Source: JBKJML01 sp046596415 (lineage in GTDB: Bacteria > Actinomycetota > Thermoleophilia > Gaiellales > Gaiellaceae). Taken from it: a stretch of 5,093 nt of DNA. Shown here one piece after another: positions 1 through 5,093 of the stretch. Both the position numbers and the translations under genes were made by a program. The number at the start of each line of letters is the position of its first letter. Position 1 is the first letter of the stretch. The notes under the pieces are model-generated. The model saw only the letters and a list, made by a program, of their open reading frames with translations, ran no database searches and was not told the origin of the DNA. Location: assembly GCA_046596415.1 (NCBI GenBank), contig JBKJML010000269.1, positions 1-5,093 of the forward strand, written 5' to 3'.

Positions 1-1
1 C

Positions 2-883
2 ACAGAAGCCTTCGAGGCCGACCCGACCTTGCGGCGGGCCTCACCCGGCCTGGTCGATACGCTCGGCCGCGCCTACGCGACCTCGGGTCAGCCCGAGGCG
101 GCGATCGGCATCTTCGAACGCGCTCTCGACGATGCCCGCGAACGCGACGACGCGCTTGGTGAGCGCCGCTTCGGGGTCCTGCTCGCGAACGCCCTGATCG
201 ACAGCGGCAACTACGGACGCGCCGAGGAGATCCTCGGCTCCTCGCTTGCTCGGCTCGGCGACGACGATGACCCCACGGTCCGCGCTCGCGTGCTCTGGTC
301 GCAGTCCCGCCTGCACTCGTTGAAAGGCGAGCAGGACATGGCCGCGATATACGCCCGTCGCACGCTCGACCTGCTCGAGCTGACCGAGGACACCCAGTAC
401 CGCGCCCGGGCCTACCACCTGCTCGGCTACATCGAGCTCGAGCGCGGCCGGCCGGCCGAGGCGCTCGAGCACGTGCGCAAAGCGATCGAGATCGTCGGCG
501 ACAGCACCGGCACGGTCGAGCAGGCGCAGTTCCGGCTCGAGCAAGCGCGTGCCCTGGCCCAGCTCGGCGAGCACGAGCGCGCAGCCGCCGAGGCGATGGC
601 GGTCGCCGGCATCCTCCAGGAGGCCGACCCCCACGACGCCGCGCGCTGTTACGTCCTGATGGGGGACGTCTTCGCCGACCTCGGCGATCGGGCGCGCGCG
701 CTCGAGCTGTACGAGCTCGGCGCCGAGCTGCTCGGCGACCGGCGCAGCGCCCATGCCTCGCTCGCGTACGAGCGCCTCGCGAAGGTGTTGGAGGAAGAGG
801 GTCGCACCGAGGAAGCGCTTCAGGCCCTGAAGCAAGCGCTGGGCGCGCGCCAGCACCACCAGCAGCCCACCCCGATCGAGTAG
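2..883 (+). CDS. TPR-repeat protein, C-terminal part (5' end outside window)
   Basis: The reading frame is open from base 2, so the TTG at 29 is probably internal and the gene begins upstream. About 293 residues are visible and nearly all are helical tetratricopeptide repeats. Clear units (numbered from the TTG) lie at about 13-45, 85-118, 123-156, 203-236 and 242-275, with degenerate units between them. They show the usual TPR pattern of a small residue at position 8, Gly-x-x at the turn and Ala at position 20, as in LGYIELERGRPAEALEHVRKA. The tail after the last repeat is short, Gln/His-rich and polar. There is no membrane segment or enzyme motif. TPR arrays bind proteins or peptides. In actinobacteria such arrays often form the C-terminus of XRE-type helix-turn-helix regulators, so a DNA-binding N-terminus is plausible, but it is not visible here. 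The gene ends 18 bases before the aldo/keto reductase on the same strand. Confidence 0.85.
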   Translation, partial: TEAFEADPTLRRASPGLVDTLGRAYATSGQPEAAIGIFERALDDARERDDALGERRFGVLLANALIDSGNYGRAEEILGSSLARLGDDDDPTVRARVLWSQSRLHSLKGEQDMAAIYARRTLDLLELTEDTQYRARAYHLLGYIELERGRPAEALEHVRKAIEIVGDSTGTVEQAQFRLEQARALAQLGEHERAAAEAMAVAGILQEADPHDAARCYVLMGDVFADLGDRARALELYELGAELLGDRRSAHASLAYERLAKVLEEEGRTEEALQALKQALGARQHHQQPTPIE

Positions 884-889
884 AGCCTT

Positions 890-893
890 AGGA
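890..893 (+). promoter_or_regulatory. Probable ribosome binding site of the aldo/keto reductase
   Basis: AGGA lies eight bases before the GTG at 902, within the 18-base gap after the TPR gene's TAG. It is short but correctly spaced, and it supports the GTG start. Confidence 0.45.
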
Positions 894-901
894 TCGGCGC
901 G

Positions 902-1858
902 GTGGAACATCGCGCTCTCGGCCGAAGCGGCATCGACGTCTCGCGCGTCATCCTCGGCTGCGGCAACTTCGGCGGTGTCGGCTCCGCTCCGGCCTTCTTC
1001 GGCCGTGGTGAGACACGCGAGCAGGCGTTCGCGGTCATGAACGCCGCCTGGGAGGCCGGAATCACAACGTTCGATACTGCCGACGCCTACGGCGGCGGAC
1101 GCAGCGAGGCGATCATCGGCGACTGGCTGCGCGGCAAGGGGAGCACCGTCCGCGACCGGATCGTGCTGACCACGAAAACGTTCAACGCCATGGAGGAGGG
1201 CGGCGACAGCGGTCTCGCGCCGGCCCGCGTGCGGCGGCAGATCGCCTCCAGCCGCGCGCGGCTCGGTGTCGAGCGCATCGACCTGTACCTCGCCCACGAT
1301 GTCGACCCGGAGACGCCGATTGCTGAGACGATCGGCGCGTTCGAAACGCTTCGCGACGAGGGGACGGTCGGCGCCTACGGCGGCTCGAACGTCGGCGTCG
1401 CCTGGCTCGAGGAAGCGCTCCACCACGGGCACCCGGCCTGGGCACAGAACTCCTACTCCTTGCTCGACCGCCAGGACGAGACGGGTGTCCTGCCACTCTG
1501 CGCGCGCGAGGGACTCGGCTACACCCCGTTCAGCCCGCTCGCGGGGGGCTGGCTCACCGGCAAGTACCGCCGCGACGAGGAACCACCGGCAGGCTCACGC
1601 ATGACCATCCGTCCCGAGCCCTACCTGGAGCTGCGCACCGAAAGCGTCTGGAAAGCGCTGGACGGGCTTCGGATCCTCGCGGCCGAGCGAGCGACGTCGA
1701 TGGCGACGCTCGCATTCGCCTGGCTCCTCGCGCAACCGCAGGTCACCGCGGTCGTCGCCGGCCCACGGCGCCCCGAACAGCTCGAGCCCGCGCTCGAGGC
1801 GACCTCGATCCGGCTCTCACAGGCCGAGGCCGACGCGATCGGCAAGCTCTTCGCATGA
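902..1858 (+). CDS. Aldo/keto reductase
   Basis: This is a 318-residue NAD(P)H-dependent oxidoreductase with a predicted TIM-barrel fold, a normal length for the family. It should reduce aldehydes or ketones to alcohols, or the reverse, in the cytoplasm. The catalytic tetrad is visible: Asp58 and Tyr63 in FDTADAYGGG, Lys92 in LTTK, and His132 in LYLAHDVDP. Later family marks are GGSNVG (160-164), the SPLAGGWLTGKY stretch (211-222), and the C-terminal cofactor-binding segment GPRRPEQL (287-294). The GTG start puts EHRALGRSGIDVSRVILG at the N-terminus, where the family normally begins. The type resembles YajO/Kv-beta-like reductases rather than the AKR1 group. It lies 18 bases after the TPR gene, and its stop overlaps the next gene's start by ATGA, so it is probably cotranscribed and translationally coupled with the reductase downstream. 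The substrate cannot be inferred from sequence. Confidence 0.95.
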   Translation: MEHRALGRSGIDVSRVILGCGNFGGVGSAPAFFGRGETREQAFAVMNAAWEAGITTFDTADAYGGGRSEAIIGDWLRGKGSTVRDRIVLTTKTFNAMEEGGDSGLAPARVRRQIASSRARLGVERIDLYLAHDVDPETPIAETIGAFETLRDEGTVGAYGGSNVGVAWLEEALHHGHPAWAQNSYSLLDRQDETGVLPLCAREGLGYTPFSPLAGGWLTGKYRRDEEPPAGSRMTIRPEPYLELRTESVWKALDGLRILAAERATSMATLAFAWLLAQPQVTAVVAGPRRPEQLEPALEATSIRLSQAEADAIGKLFA

Positions 1859-2781
1859 GTGTCCTTGTCCTCTCGGAGCACGATGTCGAGCGCCTACTCA
1901 CGATGGCGGAGTGCATCGAGGCGATGGCCGAGGTGCTCGCAGAGCTCGCTCGCGGCGGGCTCCACCAGCCGCTCCGCTTCCTCACCCGCGCCGAGGGGAC
2001 GCCGGGACTGATGGGTTTCATGCCCGCCCGGCGCGGCGGGGCAAGCCCCACGTGGTCGCTGAAGGAGATCGTGATCGCACCCGACAATCCGAAGCGCGGG
2101 CTCGATGCGCACCAGGGCGCCGTCCTGCTCCACGACGGCGACACCGGCGAGCTGCGCGCGATCCTCAACGCCTCGCCGATCACCGCGATTCGCACCGCCG
2201 CAGTTTCGGCGGTCGCGACTCGACTGCTCGCACGCAAGGACTCGCGGCGCGTTGCGATCCTCGGCGCTGGCGTCCAGGGAAAGGCACACGAGCAGGCGCT
2301 CCGCGTCGTGCTCCCCGAGGCCGAGATCCACGTCTGGAGCCGCGCCTCGGGTGAGAGCGTCGAGGATGCCCTGCGCGGCGCCGACGTCGTCTGCACGTGC
2401 ACCAGCGCCAGCGAGCCGATCCTCCGACGCGAGTGGCTCGCACCCGGCACCCATGTGAACGCCGTCGGCTCGAGCGTCGCGTCGGCCCGCGAGCTCGACA
2501 CGGCGACCGTCCGCGACGCGTCGCTCTTCGTCGACCGGCGCGAGTCGACCCTGAACGAGTCCGGCGATTTCCTCGCTGCGGCCCGGGAGGCCGGTCTCGC
2601 CCCGGACCACATCAAGGCCGAGCTCGGCGAGCTGCTCGTCGGCGCCCACCCGGGCCGGACGAGTGAGGACGAGCTGACCGTCTTCAAGTCGCTCGGCCTC
2701 GGGGTCGAGGACCTCGCTGCGGCGGAGCTCGTCGTCCGCAAGGCACGGGAGCAGGGCCTTGGTGTCGAGGTGGCTTTCTGA
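1855..2781 (+). CDS. Ornithine cyclodeaminase/mu-crystallin family NAD(P)-dependent reductase
   Basis: The protein has 308 residues. The substrate domain carries QPLR (Arg41), Lys70 in SLKEIV, THQG-like AHQGAVLL (85-92) and ITAIRTAAVSA (109-119, Arg113). The Rossmann motif is ILGAGVQGKAH (135-145), followed by VWSR (160-163), whose Arg could favour NADPH. The C-terminal half (EPIL, PGTHVNAVGSS, ARELD, LNESGD, AELGELL, VFKSLGLGVEDLAAA) looks closely like mu-crystallin as I remember it. Ser207 stands where ornithine cyclodeaminase has its catalytic Asp, so proline formation from ornithine is unlikely. An imine/ketimine or amino-acid dehydrogenase role fits better. About 16 residues between VWSR and the GADVV strand (176-180) are missing relative to mu-crystallin. 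The ATG at 1855 overlaps the previous stop (ATGA) and has no clear Shine-Dalgarno, which points to translational coupling. The downstream PLP dehydratase overlaps its stop. An EutC- or BhcD-like partner role is inferred. Confidence 0.92.
   Translation: MSVLVLSEHDVERLLTMAECIEAMAEVLAELARGGLHQPLRFLTRAEGTPGLMGFMPARRGGASPTWSLKEIVIAPDNPKRGLDAHQGAVLLHDGDTGELRAILNASPITAIRTAAVSAVATRLLARKDSRRVAILGAGVQGKAHEQALRVVLPEAEIHVWSRASGESVEDALRGADVVCTCTSASEPILRREWLAPGTHVNAVGSSVASARELDTATVRDASLFVDRRESTLNESGDFLAAAREAGLAPDHIKAELGELLVGAHPGRTSEDELTVFKSLGLGVEDLAAAELVVRKAREQGLGVEVAF
2767..2772 (+). promoter_or_regulatory. Ribosome binding site deciding the CTG start of the dehydratase
   Basis: GAGGTG inside the last codons of the reductase gene is complementary to the 16S anti-Shine-Dalgarno sequence. 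It ends five bases before the CTG at 2778, an ideal spacing. No comparably placed ATG, GTG or TTG exists in the dehydratase frame, so this site supports initiation at CTG. Confidence 0.65.
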
Positions 2782-3728
2782 TCCCGATCGCGGCGATCGA
2801 GCAGGCGCGCGAACGGATCCGCGGCGCCGCGATCCGGACACCCCTCGTGCGGCTGTCGGTGCCCGAGGCGCCGGCCGAGATCTGGCTGAAGCTCGAGTGC
2901 CTCCAGCCGATCGGCTCGTTCAAGATCCGCGGTGCGGCGAACGCGATCCGGCAGGCGCCACGCGAGCTCGTGCGAGCGGGCGTCGTCACCGCAAGCGCCG
3001 GCAACATGGCGCAGGGCGTCGCCTGGGTCGCCCGCGAGCTCGGGGTCGCTGCGACGATCGTCGTTCCCGAGCACGCGCCCGCAACGAAGCTCGCCGCGAT
3101 CGCCCGCCTCGGCGGCACCGTGATCAAGGTGCCCTACGACCGATGGTGGCGGGCAATCGAGGAGTCCCGCTTCGAGGGCGTCGATGGCCTGTTCATCCAT
3201 CCCGTCCAGGACGAGCCGGTGATGGCCGGCAACGGCACGATCGGCCTCGAGCTCGCCGACGAGCTCGAGGGGATCGACACGGTGCTCGTCCCTTGGGGCG
3301 GGGGTGGCCTGACGACCGGGATCGCGAGTGCGCTCCGGGCTGTCGCCCCCGACACGGAGGTGTTCGCGGTCGAGCCCGAGACAGGCGCGCCGCTCGCCGC
3401 TTCACTCGCCGCGGGCGAGCCGCGCGCGATCGACTACGTGCCGTCGTTCGTCGACGGCGCCGGGAGCCGTTCGCTCCTGCCGAAGATGTGGGAGCTCGCA
3501 CGGCCTCTCCTGGCGGGCTCGCACACCGTGACGCTCGATGAGACAGCTGGCGCCGTCCGCGTGCTCGCCGAGCGCGCGAACGTCGTTGCGGAGGGCGCCG
3601 GTGCGCTCGCGGTCGCGGCCGCGCTCTCGGGCCGCGCCGGCACCGGCAAAATCGTCTGCATCGTCTCGGGCGGCAACATCGACGCCTTACGACTCGCGGC
3701 CATCCTTGGCGGAGACACGCCGGGCTAG
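2778..3728 (+). CDS. Threonine/serine dehydratase-like PLP enzyme (CTG start)
   Basis: This is a fold-type II PLP enzyme of the threonine dehydratase/serine racemase group, 316 residues from the CTG. Such enzymes remove water from beta-hydroxy amino acids, giving an enamine/imine that hydrolyses to a keto acid and ammonia. Lys49 in GSFKIRGA should bind PLP. SAGNMAQG (73-80) is the substrate loop, GGGGL (174-178) binds the PLP phosphate, Glu272 lies in AEGAGALA, and VSGGN (296-300) closes the site. There is no C-terminal ACT domain, so it is the short catabolic/racemase-like form without isoleucine feedback. The first GTG (2847) would cut off IEQARERIRGAAIRTPL, a conserved N-terminal part. The CTG at 2778 restores it, overlaps the reductase stop as CTGA, and has a good GAGGTG site upstream. 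The 3' end overlaps the opposing DUF6328 gene by 42 bases. Substrate could be threonine, serine, hydroxyaspartate or another hydroxyamino acid. Confidence 0.93.
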   Translation: MIPIAAIEQARERIRGAAIRTPLVRLSVPEAPAEIWLKLECLQPIGSFKIRGAANAIRQAPRELVRAGVVTASAGNMAQGVAWVARELGVAATIVVPEHAPATKLAAIARLGGTVIKVPYDRWWRAIEESRFEGVDGLFIHPVQDEPVMAGNGTIGLELADELEGIDTVLVPWGGGGLTTGIASALRAVAPDTEVFAVEPETGAPLAASLAAGEPRAIDYVPSFVDGAGSRSLLPKMWELARPLLAGSHTVTLDETAGAVRVLAERANVVAEGAGALAVAAALSGRAGTGKIVCIVSGGNIDALRLAAILGGDTPG

Positions 3729-4157
3729 CGGCAGGCCGTACCAGAGCCACCCGAAGACGACCGCGACGGCGGCGGTGAGGGCAACCGCCACGAGGTGGTG
3801 GTAGATCATGTCGAGCACGACGAACAGCCCGCTCGTCATCGCGAGCGCCAGGAACGCCGTGCCCGCAATCGCAAGCCGGTTTCCCGTCACGAGCAGCTGC
3901 TCCTTGTCGTGCTTGCGGAACCGGAGCCGATGAAACGACGACGGCGCGATCAGGAACGCGGTGCCGAGCGCCGTGCAGGCGAGCGACACGGTGAACACGT
4001 CGCGCTGGAGCTCGGTCACCCGCTCGAAGCGCTGCGTGAAGGGCACGGCGAGGAGGAAGGCGAACAGGACCTGCACCCCGGGCAGCACGACGCGCAGCTC
4101 GTTGAGCAGCTCGATCAGCTCCCGGTCGAGCTTCTCGTCCTTCGTCTCGTCGGCCAT
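3687..4157 (-). CDS. DUF6328 family membrane protein
   Basis: The protein has 156 residues from the ATG at 4157. A charged N-terminus (MADETKDEKLDRELIELLNE) leads into LRVVLPGVQVLFAFLLAVPF, the signature I associate with DUF6328. Four hydrophobic segments lie at about 24-41, 53-71, 96-116 and 121-141, with a basic cytoplasmic-looking loop (RLRFRKHDKEQ, 77-87) between the second and third. It is an inner-membrane protein of unknown function with no catalytic motif visible. The frame extends further upstream, but that part is Ser/Arg-rich shadow sequence inside the methyltransferase gene, so the ATG 13 bases after the methyltransferase stop is preferred. A weak AGTAGG, partly made of that stop codon, lies about 12 bases before it. 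The gene is probably cotranscribed with the methyltransferase. Its 3' end runs 42 bases into the opposing dehydratase gene. Confidence 0.85.
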   Translation of the reverse strand: MADETKDEKLDRELIELLNELRVVLPGVQVLFAFLLAVPFTQRFERVTELQRDVFTVSLACTALGTAFLIAPSSFHRLRFRKHDKEQLLVTGNRLAIAGTAFLALAMTSGLFVVLDMIYHHLVAVALTAAVAVVFGWLWYGLPLARRVSAKDGRES

Positions 4158-4170
4158 GCCGGCGTGAAAC

Positions 4171-4803
4171 CTACTTGCGGACGCCGACGAATCGGAAACC
4201 GAGCGGCTGGATCGCCTGCTGGTCGACGAGCGCCTGCTCGAGCACGGCGGTCGCGACGCCGCCGAGCGTTCGATGCAGCGCGGCGACATCCACCACCAGC
4301 CGCGGCTCGAAGCGGGCGCCGAGGGCGAAGAGGAGGGCGGCGCCGGTGTGCAGCCCGACGTGGTCTGCCTCCCAGGCCGCGGCCAGATCGTCGATCGTGC
4401 CGGTCGGCTCGGACCCTGTCGCGGCAGCGAGAGCCCGCTGCTGGCCGTACAGCCATTCGAGCGTGGGCCGGTCGAGCCGCTCCCAAGCCAGCTCGTCGAC
4501 GATCACGAGCCCACCCGGTCGCAGCAGTTCCACGAGTCGGTCGACAGCGGCTTCGAGGTCGGCGACGTGGTGGAGCGAACATTGCGCGACGACCGCCTCG
4601 AACAGCCCCTCCGCCGGATCGACCTCTTCCAGCTTGAGCCGCCGAAAGAGCGGCCCCGGGGGCGCGGCGGGGTCGATCGCGACCACGTCGTGGCCGGCGG
4701 CTACGAGCCGCGTAGCCAGCGCGCCCTCTCCGCAGCCGACCTCCAGCACCCTGGCTGGCGCCGGCGCCAGCTCCTGCTCGACGAGCTCGGCGAAGCTCAG
4801 CAC
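4171..4803 (-). CDS. Class I SAM-dependent methyltransferase
   Basis: The protein has 210 residues from the GTG at 4803. It transfers a methyl group from S-adenosylmethionine to an unknown acceptor. Motif I is VLEVGCGEGALA (19-30) and the acidic end of the second strand is Asp44 in VVAIDPA. The motif after that is FEAVVAQCSLHHVADL (68-83), followed by LRPGGLVIVDELAW (94-107), as in the Methyltransf_11/UbiE-like group. The C-terminal half (ALLFALGARFEPRLV, then QPLGFRFVGVRK at the end) is typical of small-molecule methyltransferases. The frame is open to about 5082, but the upstream 93 codons are antisense-like, Arg-rich shadow of the DUF218 gene. The GTG overlaps the DUF218 stop by seven bases (GTGCTGA). 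CTG at 4800 would give a four-base overlap, but GTG is the more usual codon. No strong Shine-Dalgarno is seen, so coupling to the upstream gene is likely. Confidence 0.92.
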   Translation of the reverse strand: MLSFAELVEQELAPAPARVLEVGCGEGALATRLVAAGHDVVAIDPAAPPGPLFRRLKLEEVDPAEGLFEAVVAQCSLHHVADLEAAVDRLVELLRPGGLVIVDELAWERLDRPTLEWLYGQQRALAAATGSEPTGTIDDLAAAWEADHVGLHTGAALLFALGARFEPRLVVDVAALHRTLGGVATAVLEQALVDQQAIQPLGFRFVGVRK

Positions 4804-5093
4804 GAGCGGATGATCCCGGCCCGGGCGAGCTTCGCCCACTCGAGCGTGATCAGAAACGGCAGCCACAAGGATGCGGTCGGGGCGCCGACCATCGCCACGC
4901 GGCCGCCGTAGCAGCGCTCGATCAACAGCCGGGCGCGGACGAGGTGAAAGCGCGAAGTGACCACGACGATCGAGCTCCAGCCGCGCTCGGCTGCGAGTCG
5001 AGCGATCAGCCGCGCCTCGCCTCGCGTCGAGAACGGATCGGGCTTGGGGCAGAGCACGGCGAACGCCTGCGGGGTCGTGCACACCCGCCTCGA
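4797..5093 (-). CDS. DUF218 (YdcF/SanA/ElyC-like) protein, C-terminal part
   Basis: Ninety-eight residues are visible and the frame stays open to the window edge, so the 5' part lies outside. The fragment carries the second half of the DUF218 domain: PDPFSTRGEARLIARLAAERG, then the strand and helix VVVTSRFHLVRARLLIERCY, with the VTS-x-x-H-x-x-RA motif that marks the family. The tail WLPFLITLEWAKLARAGIIRSC matches the usual amphipathic ending near the membrane. DUF218 proteins such as SanA and ElyC are linked to cell-envelope integrity and peptidoglycan or lipid-carrier metabolism. The biochemical activity of YdcF-type members remains unclear, and I infer no specific substrate. It is the most upstream visible gene of a minus-strand group and overlaps the methyltransferase start by seven bases. 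The GTG at 5084 is unlikely to be the start because a DUF218 domain needs about 60-80 more residues upstream. Confidence 0.82.
   Translation of the reverse strand, partial: SRRVCTTPQAFAVLCPKPDPFSTRGEARLIARLAAERGWSSIVVVTSRFHLVRARLLIERCYGGRVAMVGAPTASLWLPFLITLEWAKLARAGIIRSC

Noticed and set aside
41..1432. A 463-codon open frame on the minus strand opposite the TPR and aldo/keto reductase genes
   Set aside because: It spans two well-supported plus-strand genes and their junction, is rich in Arg/Ala/Asp/Val as expected of antisense frames at this G+C, and shows no recognisable domain.
1743..3200. A 485-codon open frame on the minus strand opposite the reductase and dehydratase genes
   Set aside because: It is antisense to conserved enzymes, has a low-complexity Arg/Ser-rich composition and no motif. 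Long antisense frames are common at about 70% G+C because stop codons are rare.
3719..3732. Small inverted repeat GCCG-6-CGGC around the dehydratase stop as a possible terminator
   Set aside because: The stem is only four base pairs and no T-tract follows on either strand. Such short repeats are expected by chance at this G+C.
4158..4289. N-terminal extension of the DUF6328 frame up to 4289
   Set aside because: The 44 extra residues are Ser/Arg-rich and overlap the conserved C-terminal end of the methyltransferase. The ATG at 4157 gives a family-like N-terminus.
3795..4911. Plus-strand open frames opposite DUF6328 and the methyltransferase
   Set aside because: Their translations are low-complexity Arg, Ser or Glu-rich with no domain, while the minus strand carries clear membrane segments and SAM-binding motifs.
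4804..5082. N-terminal extension of the methyltransferase frame up to 5082
   Set aside because: The extra 93 residues are Arg/Pro-rich shadow of the DUF218 gene, whose frame carries the conserved VTS-x-x-H motif. The methyltransferase fold begins just after the GTG at 4803.

Overview
The window is about 70% G+C, gene-dense, and has no RNA genes, mobile elements, CRISPR or long intergenic gaps. Codon use is dominated by G/C-ending codons such as GAG, CTC, CGC and GCG. Start codons are varied (ATG, GTG and probably CTG), and gene junctions overlap by 4 to 7 bases. This fits a high-GC actinobacterial chromosome. The protein style (TPR regulator-like protein, DUF6328 membrane protein, the aldo/keto reductase) makes me think of the Thermoleophilia/Gaiellales side of the phylum, but that placement is inference.

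Left part, plus strand (about 1-3728): four co-directional genes. A TPR-repeat protein, truncated by the window start, is followed 18 bases later by an aldo/keto reductase. This overlaps by ATGA with an ornithine cyclodeaminase/mu-crystallin family NAD(P)-dependent reductase, which overlaps by CTGA with a fold-type II PLP-dependent threonine/serine dehydratase-like enzyme. The dehydratase appears to start at a CTG codon, because no ATG, GTG or TTG lies early enough to include its conserved N-terminus.

The last two genes resemble known pairs in which a PLP lyase forms an enamine/imine and a mu-crystallin-family reductase reduces it to an amino acid (EutB/EutC of ectoine use, BhcB/BhcD of the beta-hydroxyaspartate cycle). 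With the aldo/keto reductase they probably form a small amino- or hydroxyamino-acid conversion operon whose substrate cannot be read from sequence. The TPR protein may be its regulator.

Right part, minus strand (5093 down to 3687): three genes read toward the first group. They are the C-terminal end of a DUF218/YdcF-SanA-like protein (cut by the window end), a class I SAM-dependent methyltransferase whose GTG start overlaps the DUF218 stop, and a DUF6328 four-helix membrane protein 13 bases further on. The two groups meet tail to tail with a 42-base overlap between the dehydratase and DUF6328 genes, leaving no intergenic room for a terminator.

The most notable points are the CTG start, the coupled dehydratase/reductase pair, and a compact reductase that has mu-crystallin-like residues but lacks the usual cyclodeaminase Asp and about 16 residues of the Rossmann region.
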